A DNA stretch of 64,000 nt. Source: Lojkania enalia. Its lineage: Eukaryota; Ascomycota; Dothideomycetes; Pleosporales. Within the stretch, counting starts at the first letter, position 1, and every line of letters begins with the position of its first letter. Position numbers and translations under genes: made by a program. The DNA is taken from the NCBI GenBank assembly GCA_010094045.1, contig ML986663.1, forward strand, positions 62,001 through 126,000, in the 5' to 3' direction. Below, in pieces: positions 11,037 through 22,830 of the stretch. Under the pieces are notes generated by a model that had not been told where the DNA came from, ran no database searches, and saw only the letters and a program-made list of their open reading frames with translations.

Positions 11037-12368
11037 TTTCTGTGGATGTGGTGTTGTGGGAGGTGGTATTAAGCTGGTGGGGAAGGATTGCGGCACACCA
11101 CAGAAATGCAGCGGGCCGCAATGACGCTGACGCTAGGCCTACCAGACTCCCAAGCGGGCGGGTCACCATTGCACACAACACCATAAATCCTTCCGGAGTT
11201 CCATCACCAAACCGCCCACCACCGTCTCCAGGCGATGAGAGAAGACTCCAAATTAATCAGATCTACCCCTTTCTGCTCTAGGGAATACTTACCGAGCAGG
11301 AAGAATATACTTTGGAACTACATTCGCATGATAAAAGGGCTCGCCTGCGAAGCGTAGTCAGAGCAGCAACTGGTGTTCACGGCAAATAAACTTAGACCCC
11401 AAACTTGGACGCCAAATTTATCGGACCTTTTTCTAGATTCGTCGCCGACTTCCCTACTCCTCGGATAGCCTTACGACTTAGAACTAGGCATTGAGCGTTT
11501 TGTGCCATATTTGCTCAGTTGGCTCAGCTGCCCACGATTGCTGCAGCTGCAGTCAGCAATTATGTTGAGACTCTTGGGCCCAGACCCCAGCCCGAGGAAT
11601 TTCTGCGAGGACGGCAATTTAGTGACCAATTGCCAGGCGGTCCTGCAAGGTGATGCCGAGCCCTATTCATCCCAGCAATCCAGAACTCCCCGAGTTCCCC
11701 GCTCTAAGCCTATTCTGACGCACACCCAGGCACACCCGCTCCCTCCCGTCCGCTAAGATCTATAAAAATATTCCTTCCACCAGAATTACGGGCGTATGAG
11801 CGCCCTTGCAGAGTTACCCAAAGATTGTTGGTGTCATTTAAACCTGAGGTCTTCGGAATGAGGGCCCCCCTTGGCTACGCCAGAGCGAGAGACTACATAG
11901 TGAAGTGGAACCAAATGTTTTCCCCATCAGGAGACTTCTCAACCAAAAACTTATCGGCGGACAAATACGCACAACTGCCAAAATTTTCGTCTTATGGCTG
12001 AGGAATTCAGACTAAGATGGGAGCCGCCCGTATCTTTAACGTGGTCGTAAATTTGGCGTTGCCCTAGGCCGCTTCTAGGATCCCATAACCATGACCCTGG
12101 CTCCAATATTTACCCGCTGTGGAGTTTGTTATGCTGACCGCATCCCCCAAGCGCACGGAACAAAGATTCAGGGCATCTTTCAAATCAGTCGATTGTATCC
12201 GTAGATCTTGGCCGCAAACTTTAAAAATGATGGATGACTGCAGATGAGCGCTTGGATGAGAGATAACACCCCATACATATACTGACAGTCTTTCTCCCTT
12301 TTCTATCGTCGCTCGAGCCGCGACCATTTCTCTTTCGTCCTATAGTATACTTGTAATAATTTTTCATC
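11037..12368. other. 1.3-kb intergenic region, divergent promoters
   Basis: Lies between the starts of GET4 (-) and the membrane-protein gene (+). A TATA-like stretch (TATAAAAATATT) sits near 11760. Short open frames here show no splice-supported continuation and no recognisable protein. I see no RNA gene or repeat. Confidence 0.45.
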
Positions 12369-14731
12369 ATGTCTGAGCCGGACGATAAGTTTGTCAAACG
12401 CGGCTTCTGGATCAACTGGGAACAAGGCCCCGTCATGGGCAGGACAATCACAGTCGACTCCAGGACCGGTAATGTGATCATCGCATTGCTCACTATCCTT
12501 GCTTCAGTAGCTTCCGCGCAACTGTGGAACCTTGTAACCTTCTTTTATCATCAACACCGAGCCAAAGGGACTCCTGCAGATGGCTTATTTTGGCAACAGC
12601 AGGTCCTGCTAAGGACGCTTCCGACACCAACATCTCTCATGGCAGACACAGTCAAACTCTGGTGGGCATGGAGAACAAAGGCCGATCGACCTCTATGGCG
12701 ATCTACGCTTCCGTTCTTTACTGCTGTCCTCTTCGCCATTGCAGCACTCGCCGCTGGTATCTCCACTTCTTATGTGGTCGATACTTCCAACATCGAGATT
12801 CTAGTGGACAGTCCATATTGCCGACAGATCAATCTCACCACATTCTTCCTAGGGGCTCGATCCGGAATCAATCCTAATTGGGAAAAGCTGAACAAAATGG
12901 TTGAGACCTACACTTTGAACTGCTACGGTAACACTTCAGACATTCCAGCAGTGTGCAAAAATACATTCACTAAGCCGAGGATTACGTTCAAGAAAGAACC
13001 CGCTCCCTGTCCCTGGAATTCAACAATGTGTCTACGCGGAGATACGCCAGCCATAGCGATGGATAGTGGGCTTTTGGACATGAATAAGTGGTTTGGAATC
13101 AATTTACAAAAGAAAGACGGCGTGCGCTACCGCAAGAGAACGACTTGTAATCCGTTGCCCCTAGATGGGCATTACGATATTATGCCTATGTCGGACCTAG
13201 AAAAAATCATGGTAGACCCCCCGCGACTGGGGGAAGAAGCATTGGGAGTTCGTTTAGGAAGGATGGACTTCCCTGAAGATGAGTTCCCTGAATATCCTTA
13301 CATTCAAAACTTGGCACAATCCAATTACACTGAACAATTTACCGGCAGGTAAGACATTAAGCTCACGGGGATTGCCCTATACTAATTCGGTCAAAGGGCT
13401 CGGATCGACTATGCGAGGCCTGATGAGGCTCTAGCTACAAATTCTTACATAGCAATGCCAGAGATGACTCGAGCGGATGCAGATACAGTGGTCGGCGTGG
13501 TCTGGCTCAACAGCGTCCACTACGACGCTCCTGTGGAAGATCCACTATTCGCAAGCCACAAAACAACATACTCACTGTTCAACGGACGGAATCTCACAAG
13601 ATATCATCCAGACCAACCTTTTGGGGCAATTGGTTGTTCGGAGCAGGTATATTGCCTCTCTTCTCCAACTATTAATGCCGTTCTAAGTGTGAACGCAGTA
13701 TCAATTTTGCCTTGCTCAAAGTGGCAAAGAGGATTTCTGTACTGATCTGACCAGCCTGCCGTTGACTCCCACACAAGCGGACTTTCCTACAGCTAGCGAC
13801 ATTCAACTTGCTGTAATGCGTCTCTTGAGATGGCTAAGCGCATTCAATGACATCTCGAACGGACTCATTCTAAAACTGATTGATGCAAACGACATAGTGT
13901 CGACACCAAACAGGCGGGAAATCCCCTCTGATCAATGGATCAATGAGATCACATTCTGGCAATCATATGTATATGCCGGATTGCAGACAATGCTCGCAGA
14001 CGTTGCAGTCGGTCCCATCAGGCGAGATGCTGATGCAGACCAGTACACGGATCCCCCTATAACTCCGGGGGAGAAGATGCTCTGCAAGTCGATGAAGATG
14101 CGCAAGTCCGGTGGCTTCTCGTAAGTTCAATTCGCCCTTCAACGGAATTGCCTACTAATCAATCGATTTCAGCAATATCAATGTGTTCGGCTTAGCCTTC
14201 ATCACCACCTTTTCGACCGTCATAACTTTGCTCAATCTTATGATCCTTCGTTTTGTTCTCTGGATGAGCAAATTCCGCCGTGCCCTTGCCCCGCGCATCG
14301 AACGCTGGGCACAAGATGGCCTCTTCCAGCTTCAGCGTCGCGCGTTCGATGCCCATGGCGAAGGTACGTGGGCCGGCCTTGAAAAGGAGATCCCCTCCAC
14401 ATCTCCAAAGCAAATTCTCGAAGAGTTGCCCATCGAGTCGCTGCCGATATGGCGGCCAAAACATATAAACAAAAAGTATGGCGATGATGAAAAAAGGTTT
14501 GATGATTTTGATGAGAAGAAAGGTGATGATGAGCAGGAGTTTGAACCAAAGCCTTTGACAAGAGTGTTTTCGGATGGTGAGACATTGCATAACGTTGACA
14601 CGCAGAGTAGTTGGGGCAAGGGCAAAGAAGAATTCGGAAAGCCGAAACGGACGCTTACTGAGAGTTCTGGGCCACAGTCTTCGATTGATGATGAAATACA
14701 GTCTATCAGTAATGAAAACCGCAACACTTAA
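12369..14731 (+). CDS. Uncharacterised fungal multi-pass membrane protein with large Cys-rich lumenal/extracellular domain
   Basis: Four exons (12369-13348, 13397-13646, 13699-14120, 14173-14731) with introns of 48, 52 and 52 nt give 736 aa. Hydrophobic segments are at about 34-60 (VIIALLTILASVASA), 114-137 (FFTAVLFAIAALAAGIS) and 555-583 (VFGLAFITTFSTVITLLNLM). Between segments 2 and 3 lies a ~415-residue domain with many Cys residues and several N-glycosylation sequons (NLT, NTS, NST, NYT), which suggests an exported side. The C-terminal ~150 residues are charged, Asp/Glu/Lys-rich and low in complexity, presumably cytosolic. This layout occurs in a large family of uncharacterised plasma-membrane or secretory-pathway proteins of filamentous ascomycetes. 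I cannot assign a function; there is no transporter or enzyme motif. Confidence 0.8.
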
Positions 14732-17700
14732 TTCAATTGTACCGCGATGATAGGCTGTATCACGGTCGCTAAGATAAAGATATTATAGCGCTGGTTTGCT
14801 TTTACTAGAGGATTTTCTCCAAAGAGAGTTGGTCAGGCAGGATTCTTGACGACGGACATAGTCTACAGTCGCTATTATGTACTTTTATTGTAACGGTCGC
14901 CTTGAGAAAAGCATCCTCTCATTAAACTCTAGTATACTAAATCTATTTCATTAGCAATAGATGCCTACTTTGCTATGTAATCCACAATGAAAGTACTTGC
15001 AAGCCACCGATTAGCATCTAGGCATCCGGCTGCTACCTTAGGGATCGCTAGCTCGGCCACCCCAGAAAGAGGTACGACACCACATTCTCTGGACTAGAAT
15101 ATGCACGATAGCGGCCTTGAGATGCCTTATCTTCGAACAGCCGCAACCGCAAGCAAGGTATGACTAGATACGGTGGCAGAGATTCTATGTCAGCTACCTA
15201 GTCAAACATCTCGTACAAATTCTAAGCAACAAAATATAGAATTTAACTGAAGATTAAGCCAGAATAATAGTTGAAGAACATCTAGAGCGATGTTGGACAG
15301 ATGTATCTGTGCCTGAAATATAAAAATTTGAGAGTAGGACAGGCGAAGCTTAACTATGAGTCGATATTTTTAGTTGGAAACGATATAATTAGATGACGAA
15401 TGTCTCTTTGTATATATAATGTGAAGTAGTATAGTAGTGAGTCATGTTATCCGGTATACCGCTATAATGACTTGTCTTGCGATAGCCAGCAAGAACTCTT
15501 CGGCAAATGCACCATCGATACCCAGTGCTTTGGACACACAATGGAATGCTACACGGCCCTGTGGGCCCATTAGAGATTTGGGATTAGGTGATGAATCCCA
15601 TATCTCACGATCTCTAACAGCGAATGCTCAATACAATATTCTTACGAGATTATGTATATTCATTTGAACTCTTTCGACCTCAACTATGAATTTTTTTCAT
15701 GCGAGACGCCAACTGATCGACGCTATAAGGGATCATTCAATCACTTCCAACAAAACTAACGAATCGATGTATAAAAAGATCGAAAATGGGAAACTATAGG
15801 TCGTGATCTAACGCATTGTAGTTTAGGCTTGCAGTTCAAAGTAGAAGGGAGTGGGAGAGAGCAACGATGCAGTCCTAATCTAAGTTGTTAAATCCGTTTC
15901 TATTAAAAAGAACTGGGCTGTGCCCTACCCAACAACGCGAACAAGTCCATGGTGATGGAAGTGTTCAGGGACTGGGGGACGGTTGGTCGTCTCTTGAAGT
16001 ACCTGGAGGCGACTAGGAGAAGGATATCCCGAATTATTAGTATAGTCAGTCAGTGGCTGCATTTTTAAGTGTCACGTAACCTGAAAATCATAAGTGATAA
16101 TTATCGATTTTCTTCTTCCTCGGAAGAAAAGTACTCTAGGAATATGCAATCTTGCCACATTGTCCAGCTGAATCTTTAATTTGTTTTCGATTGAGATATC
16201 CCCCCTTTACATCTGTGCTATATCAACCTTTTTACACTTATGGTGGCTTTGAGGTACAAAGTTATTATATTCTGGCTTCCTCCGCATGGGGAGGAGAGTA
16301 AAGGAAACGGTGGCATGCATCCCGGTGCATCTTTGCAAACGAATCACGTTTGTCTTGATCACGCAGGGCGCATGACATTAGGCTAATCCTCATGCACTAG
16401 TTACTAAAAATAGCGGGGGGTGTATACTTCCGTGGCTTGCTAAAGAGGTCTGTGAGTGCCTGTCGGGCAACTGTAGAACCTCGAATTGAGCGATGATGCG
16501 TAATTCTGTACGGATGGCCGCTGTGCTTTTCCGCATAACACCCATGTGGGATCCATCCTACCTTCATTCTACTACTTACTGAGCATAGTATAAGTATCGA
16601 TATTCAGTTATGACGTATTCAACATTGAGCATTGCGAGGAATGGTGTGCTTCGTAAGGTCTCCGTCCCTTGGGCTAGCGTCGCTTGATCTCCTAGAAGTA
16701 CGTCGCTAGAAATGTTACATCTCCTGCCACATTGCTAACTTTCCCAGGCTTAGGAGCCTATTCCTTTGCCCGCTGTGTGCAAGAAAGTTGGTGGATGTTT
16801 GTTAGGATCTGAGGCATCTAGATTCTGCCACATATTTCCGCCTTGTCCCAAGCCCCCAGGACCTCCAGTTCTCCAAGAGAGGAAATCGATTACCCTTCTG
16901 AGAACGCTGTATGAGTACTGACGTTGATCAGCATCACGATTCATTTCATCTTTGACCTAGGGAGCGCTAGACATCTACCGACCACCAAGACAGGAAAGTC
17001 AATTGCCATATTCTAGCCCCACAGCCCCAGGACTTCAGTCGGCATCGTCAGAGAGCTGAACGCATCATAAATCTCACAACAGAACCCAACAAATACCTAC
17101 ATATTCACCCCCTAAGCTGTGGCTGGGCGTTGGGGAGCCCACAGCCCACCTAAATAGGAAATTATATTGCGTGTTTAAGAACTTCGCATACAAACAACCT
17201 CATAAAGATGCCTTCGACAAGTTCCCTCAGATTCTGGAATATCTAGTTGACAATTTTCCGACGCGCAGGTTTTTGATTCCCGATTATATTTGTAATACCC
17301 AGTAGCTGAGCAGATAACTTAATAGATGATATGTATTAGGGCTCAAATCATCTGCAGATGATTTGTGTGAGAGAAACTGGACGATGAAAAATGGAAAATT
17401 GGAGGCAAGTAACTAATGACATCTGACGGCTGCATTAGGATAGAGCAGGATGGTGAGATTTTAGCGCCGACGCGTCTAGGCTCCACACATTTCGGCAAGG
17501 GCTGAGTAGTGCGGTATTATAATCATAATCCCATATGTTTGGGCTTTCTTGTGCGTAGCATCCAATCACTGCCTCACGCCCTCGCTAAGTCTCTGTATCC
17601 ATGTATTATTCGAACACAGGATTGGAGACATGAGAGCTAAGACCGGCATAACATAATCCATGTTCGTGGATTTTACGATCGGCCTTTTAGCTTTAAATAT

Positions 17701-17739
17701 ATAGTCATATAAGTTTAACAAACGTAAAATTGTAAGACT
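14732..17739. other. Gene-poor 3-kb AT-rich region
   Basis: No frame longer than ~76 codons is convincing, and none can be extended by splicing into a recognisable protein. Base composition is AT-richer than the flanking core genes. No inverted terminal repeats, tandem array or transposase relic was recognised by eye. Confidence 0.45.
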
Positions 17740-17817
17740 GCATCGGTAGTTTAGTGGTAAAATCAAGCATTCCCATGTAAATTTGCTTGGCCCCGGGTTC
17801 GATTCCCGGCCGTTGCA
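17740..17817 (+). tRNA. tRNA-Gly (CCC), with a 7-nt intron
   Basis: The 78-nt gene folds as a cloverleaf. The acceptor arms are GCATCGG and CCGTTGC (one T-T mismatch at pair 4:69). The D arm is GTTT/AAAT with an AGTGGTA loop. The anticodon arm is AAGCA/TGCTT with anticodon CCC. The T arm is CCGGG-TTCGATT-CCCGG, and the discriminator base is A. Removing a 7-nt insertion after position 37 (TGTAAAT) leaves 71 nt, the usual tRNA-Gly length. An intron at 37/38 is the normal eukaryotic tRNA intron site. It is isolated, with no protein gene within about 0.9 kb on one side and 3 kb on the other. Confidence 0.9.
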
Positions 17818-18728
17818 CTTAATTTTTTGCGTATGATGTCTACTTTGCAAATTCCTTTTTACTCGCGAAGGTTATGTACATATTGCGTCAATCGGGCGGC
17901 GCTATAATTGGTGGCCTCCCGCTAGCACGACTAGACGCACCAACGCCAAGATTTTTAAAGATAACAATCCAAGCCGGATGGAGATACTGAATGATAGGAT
18001 GCTTCGATTTGGTCAAAAGAATCGCTGTCTTTCGTGATTGGATGGGATATCTTGTTAATTGTAGAAAATATAAGATGGGGATGTTGCCCTATTGAAACAG
18101 GTTTTAGAATCGAGAAGGAATGTCTCTGATGTAGGGGAGGGTAAAACGTGGGTGTTACTTATATTGGGTGATTAGAATCAGAAGGCTGATAGGTAATGGG
18201 TAAGAGACGGAGAATTTCACACTTCGGCTTGAGTATCAAGATCTATCTTGAAAAGAGATAATATTGCAGTTGTGATATCTTTTCGCATATTACGACTTGT
18301 TTTCGTGCTTGGCGACACCATCTCTTCTCGTTGTTTCGCTTTTCTCACTCCACTATGCCACATTCATAACTCTTTGTCGTATTTTGAAATTCATATGCTT
18401 GTGTAGCATGGATTGGACTCTAGCAGCACAAACATCATTATATACCCCTCCATTATGATATAACAGTATTCATCTCAGTTTGACAGTGGTCAACAACTCT
18501 ATTTCGATTTTCTGGAGCTATATACAGACCAAATTACCAAGATAAATTACTGAGCTATGTCATTTATACGCTACCGTCGAAGTCGCTAGATGCCATTGAG
18601 CTTAACTGAATGATATGCTCTCGGAAAGCAATATCGGCTAGATTCCGATAACATTCTAGATCGTTGACATGAACACGCCCCACCTATAATGAGAACCATA
18701 TTTTACACCACATAAATAGATCCAGTTC
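17818..18728. other. AT-rich spacer downstream of the tRNA
   Basis: About 900 bp with no supported gene. A T-rich run soon after the tRNA (AATTTTTTGC near 17821) could serve as the RNA polymerase III terminator. Confidence 0.4.
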
Positions 18729-19886
18729 TTAGATGCCGAAAACTCCAGAAACCTGAGAGTCAGTCACTAATCTTTTCTCTTTGACAAGCCTTACTAGCGT
18801 TTCATTCAGAGGACATTCAATGCCGAAGTTCCGTCCTTGTTTGACAATATAGGCGTTAATATAGTCGATTTCCGTCCTCCGACCGGCACGCATGTCTTGT
18901 CGCATGGAGCTGCTATTCTTCGCCGCCTTCGCCCCAACCTCAGATACATAGTTCTCCAAATTCTTCGGAGCGAATGTTCCCGCAACGATGGAGTCAGCAT
19001 GAAGACACTTCAGTCGTAGCATAGCTTCAATAACGGCCGATATTTCCGCTATTAAGGGTCTCACGATGGCCCGAATCGGCGTTCTCCGAAAGACCTCGCC
19101 GTTGAGAACGTCAAAAATGGCACTCAGTGGATTTATGACAGCATTGACGCTCAGCTTCATCAATTGTATATGGAGAAGTTTCTCTGGAGAGACGAGTTCC
19201 GTGGAAAGATTTGGACAGTCGGAAAGCCATAGAGCGAGTGGATTGGTATTGGCTACTTTAGATTTAGGAGACTCGGAAGTAGATGAAGAAACTGAGCCTA
19301 TTACCACATTGTATGGGCTAGCAAATACGCATGAAAACGGAGACGTGGCGTAAACACCATGGTTGACAATGCCTGCTAGGAAGTTCGGCCGAGAGGATGG
19401 CTGGCTGAAAACTTGTGACGTAACTTCGTCAATTGTACCTAGGGCCATTATGAGAACCAAAACTTAATTTTATCAGCCTAGGGAATTAGATTGGTACATA
19501 CCTATTCCGTTTTGGACGAAAAGCACAGTCGAAGAAGGCCCTAATCGTTCCTTTAATGGTCGGATCGCATCGACAGTGCCATAAGTTTTAGTGGCGCAGA
19601 TCAGGTTCCGAATTTCTCCTCGACCTTGCTGTACGTATTCGTAATTGAAACCACTTTGTCGGTCAGACTTGCCATCCCTAACGACTTCTATACAACGTCC
19701 AGCTTTATCCCAATCGTCGACAAGACTCTGGCGATGGAAGAGTAGAGTTATGGGTAGTTCAGGGTGACATTTTCGGAGAGAGTGCGCAAAAAGCTTTCCC
19801 AAGCTACCAATTCCTATGACGTGAATTGGGGATTGATACATAGATGTTTTTAGGGATAGGTGAATTGAAAAGGTCTCACTACACAT
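18729..19886 (-). CDS. Ketopantoate reductase-like protein (ApbA/PanE family)
   Basis: Two exons, 19886-19502 and 19438-18729, with a 63-nt intron GTATGT...CTAG, give 364 aa from the first ATG. A second in-frame ATG at 19841 (MYQSPIHVIGIG) starts right before the Rossmann fold and gives 349 aa; it may be the true start. Visible motifs are the NADPH loop GIGSLG, FVQNGIG just before the splice, the catalytic-lysine helix KLSVNAVINPLSAIFD, and the C-terminal TEIDYINAYI...GIECPLNETL. ApbA/PanE enzymes reduce 2-ketopantoate to pantoate for pantothenate and CoA synthesis. Fungi usually carry several paralogues, so the substrate of this copy is uncertain. It sits beside a degraded NLR gene, in an AT-rich island. 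Confidence 0.85.
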
Positions 19887-19939
19887 GAGGGCTCGGATCC
19901 ACGGTAGGGCGTGCCAAGACCCACTAAGCTAGAAAGAGA

Positions 19940-20902
19940 ACGTAACAAAACGAAATGCAGAACAAGTTGGATGACGACTATCCTAACACATTATTTCGTG
20001 AAGGGCACAAGATACTCCGCGATACCCTTCGCCAATGCCCAGAGCTGGTTTCTAGTGTCTTTCCCAATCAGTAGCAACAGGCTCGATATTTTACGCAAAT
20101 AGCTCCGCAAGACGTTTAAGCTAAGGAAAAACTCTAGGCTAGCTTTAAGAACCTTCTAGGGCGCCCGCTATCTACTCGATACTATCTATTCATTAATGGC
20201 TTAGACGAATGCGACGCCGATGATTTGGAAGCCGTAGATCTCCTCAATAGCCTCATTCCGTCCTCGGATATCGAAATTAATATAACAAGTCGTTTGGAAT
20301 ACCTTCCAGGATGCTTTTGGGACGACCCTAACCACATGCTTCGCATGCACGATTTGACACACCACATGTTTAGATACGCATCGGATAGTCCAGGAAATAA
20401 TCCACTATATACTGGACTATAGTAGCTATTTGGATAGATTAACCCAACGCTACTTGAAGAGCTGGTGGAGAGATCCAATGGAATGTTTCTTTGGGTGACC
20501 CTTGTTGTTAAAGAGCTACGTTGCAGGTTGACAGACGGTGACATATTAGCCGATCTCTAGGATAGACTCCACACACTTCCCGCTGATCTAGGTGACTTCC
20601 CTTTTCATATACTATACTCCGTAGAAGATTTCCACAAGTGGTAATTAGCATGGGCCGTAGAAGTCTGTATTCATGCATTTGAGCCTCTTCATTTACTTTG
20701 CTATGCCCTTCACGACGAGGAAGACCCACATAATCTATAAATGATTGATTTCAGCAATTAGTCCACCAATTTTATAAAAACAAAAGGCTTATCAATGATT
20801 CGGCGACTGGACGTGCGCTGTCGAGTTCTAGTAGAAGCCCAGTCACCTGAACATTATTTAAGCCGAGAGTTCAGAGCAGAATTCCTTCACAGAACTCTCC
20901 GG
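19940..20902 (+). pseudogene. NACHT/NLR-type STAND gene, inactivated by nonsense codons only (RIP-like)
   Basis: One reading frame from about 20012 to 20902 keeps clear similarity to fungal NACHT proteins. It shows ILRDTLRQCPELVSSVFP, then the Walker B segment LFINGLDECD (20189-20215), then LVERSNGMFLWVTLVVKELR (from ~20462), LPADLGDFPFHIL, and FRAEFLHRTLRF at the end. The frame is broken by about ten in-frame stops, all TAG or TAA and none TGA, with no frameshift in ~890 bp. This is what C-to-T/G-to-A mutation of CAG, CAA and TGG codons produces. The P-loop region and N-terminus upstream are not recognisable. The 3' end runs directly into a poly-T tract, an (AT)n tract and an assembly gap, so the remainder of the gene is lost or unassembled. 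Confidence 0.8.
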
Positions 20903-20942
20903 TTTTTTTTTTTTTTTTAATATATATATATATATATATATA
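20903..20942. repeat. Poly-T tract followed by (AT)n microsatellite
   Basis: Sixteen T (20903-20918) are followed by alternating AT to 20942, right at the end of the NLR pseudogene and eight bases before the N run. The tracts probably caused the assembly break. Confidence 0.9.
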
Positions 20943-20950
20943 AAGGACTT

Positions 20951-20960
20951 NNNNNNNNNN
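20951..20960. other. Assembly gap (10 N)
   Basis: Ten undetermined bases. The length is probably nominal, so sequence of unknown size may be missing between the NLR pseudogene and the following island. Confidence 0.97.
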
Positions 20961-21052
20961 TATCACCGCTATCGAGGGCATATAAGGATTATCCAGAACA
21001 TTTTGGAGAGGTGCATGGCGGCTAGGCTGACTTCTTTTTCATACACCTAACC

Positions 21053-21070
21053 TTTTTTTTTTTTTTTTTT
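21053..21070. repeat. Poly-T tract (18 T)
   Basis: Homopolymer run a hundred bases past the gap. Together with the run at 20903 it brackets the gap. Confidence 0.9.
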
Positions 21071-21087
21071 GGAGCGCTCCAGCAACT

Positions 21088-21510
21088 GTGCAATATTTAC
21101 AAGAAGAATTGAGCAATAATTTCTGCCCTTTCAGTACATTATCAAAGCTTTGGCTCCCACACATGAAGCTGCTGAGAGAATTGGATTCTAGCTTAAAAAG
21201 CGTTCTAGAGTTTGACAATTCCAAAATGACGTTGTTGATATGCAAATACAACGCATTTCACATGTATCAAGAACAGCATCACAAACGGAAAACCTATGAA
21301 GAGGTTTTTGATGAGATGGAAATAGCGCTGTACCAGCTCGTAAGAGAGGAGAAGCGACACATCAATGAATTAGTCACGAGCCCTACGATCTCTGGGCTTT
21401 CGACCTTCATCAAATTGTGGCCCAAAGAGATTGGTGATGTTGGCCACCGAAACTACTCTATTGCAAAATATTTCTTTGATGCTTCGGGGCTTAATTCTGG
21501 GTGTTTTTGA
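21088..21510 (+). CDS. Unrecognised ORF, 140 codons, beside the assembly gap
   Basis: An open frame of 140 codons beginning MQYLQEELSNNFCPF, rich in Leu, Lys and Glu and probably alpha-helical (for example KTYEEVFDEMEIALYQLVREEK). I do not recognise it. It lies between the gap and a second open frame (21614-21943). The two could be pieces of one gene or of the tail of the upstream NLR pseudogene, but I found no splice junction that joins them convincingly. It may be a relic. Confidence 0.25.
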   Translation: MQYLQEELSNNFCPFSTLSKLWLPHMKLLRELDSSLKSVLEFDNSKMTLLICKYNAFHMYQEQHHKRKTYEEVFDEMEIALYQLVREEKRHINELVTSPTISGLSTFIKLWPKEIGDVGHRNYSIAKYFFDASGLNSGCF

Positions 21511-21613
21511 GCCCGTTTGACAGCAATCAAGGCATTCCTATCGATAAGTATAATGAAGCCGGAGACTTCGCTTAGTACATTTATGCGAAGGGACTGTAGC
21601 TCAATCAATCATC

Positions 21614-21943
21614 TTGAAAATCTTTCAGAGCGCGCTAGACGAAGTACGGTATGCTTGGCCTAAAGATAAACCGACCATTGTTCAAGATACCCTTGTAGGC
21701 CTGGGCCGGAATTGCCCAAGAAAAATAGCAGCATTTATCGGTATCCTGGAGAGCAGCAGGAGTCGGAAGACTGAGAGAATTGTCAGAATACATGCTAGCC
21801 TAAGTCCCTTTGGGATCATTGAAAAGATTCTTAACTATGGCCGGAGAGCAACTGTGGTTCGGGTAATGCGTTCAATGAATTTGTGGAAATCCTTCATTAA
21901 TAATGACCGTTTATTCACTCAATGTATTTGTAAGATCACGTGA
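21614..21943 (+). CDS. Unrecognised ORF, 109 codons
   Basis: Opens at 21614 and reads helical, basic sequence (ARYAW-type and RKTERIVRIHASL segments). No family is recognised. It sits downstream of the 21088-21510 frame in an AT-rich island with pseudogenes, so it could equally be chance or relic. Confidence 0.2.
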   Translation: MKIFQSALDEVRYAWPKDKPTIVQDTLVGLGRNCPRKIAAFIGILESSRSRKTERIVRIHASLSPFGIIEKILNYGRRATVVRVMRSMNLWKSFINNDRLFTQCICKIT

Positions 21944-22830
21944 TGACCATAGTACCCTAGAGTTCTAATTCAAATAGAGAGTCAACTAACGGATCGATGT
22001 GGAATTATGAGGATTATTATAAGCCATTTATTGTACTTGTGATGTGACTTCGTGTCTAGAAATCCTTCTAAATCTCGGCCCATATATAGATTGCTTTTAG
22101 GCAATCTCTTCGTCTCTAGCAGAGGTTTTCTGTCCAAACCTTTTTAAAAAAGCCTTTTTCAGTCCAAGATAAAGAAAGCAGTATATATTTTTAGAGAAAT
22201 ATTAGGTCCGCCTTAATTAACTAAACCATCAGAAAGGAATTCGAAATGGCAAAACAGAAGATCCACAGGCAGTGCCCCGCTCACTGCATGAATCACACCT
22301 GAAAACCCCAGTTGTTACCCAGAATTTTCTACGTGTATTGCCCAAGTACGATAGGAACATGGTGAGGGACCTGAGGATCGAACTGCGCACCATGGGTCTT
22401 GATTGGTACAACATTTCAAACCCGCCATTAACTCCCGCCATAAAGTACTTGAAATGATCGTTCCTAATTTTAATTTATATAGCCAATTTATGTGCCTTGA
22501 ATAACTAGAAAGGGCCTTATGGGAAATGGCTCATATGCGTGGGCGTGCATTATATGCGATCAGTGAAAGCACTGACACAGGGTTCTCTCGAACGCGAGGA
22601 CTCAGCAAGACCCCATTTCCCCTAAGCCCCAACACAGAAGTCATTCACCTCTTCCGGGAATATATACTTCTTCCATAACAATTAATCCTACCAAACATAT
22701 ATTCAAGCACCACCTCAAGATATGCTCTCCGTAGCGCCCCAAACAAGCTCTTTAGGGATAGAAAGCCCGCAAAATGCTCTTCAAGCAAACTTCAACAGCA
22801 TCCACACACTCCATCGGCACTTCGAATTAA

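Noticed and set aside
17566..17850. Minus-strand ORF of 94 codons containing NGRESNPGPSKF
   Set aside because: It is the antisense translation of the tRNA-Gly T arm, a well-known artefact pattern, and has no other support.
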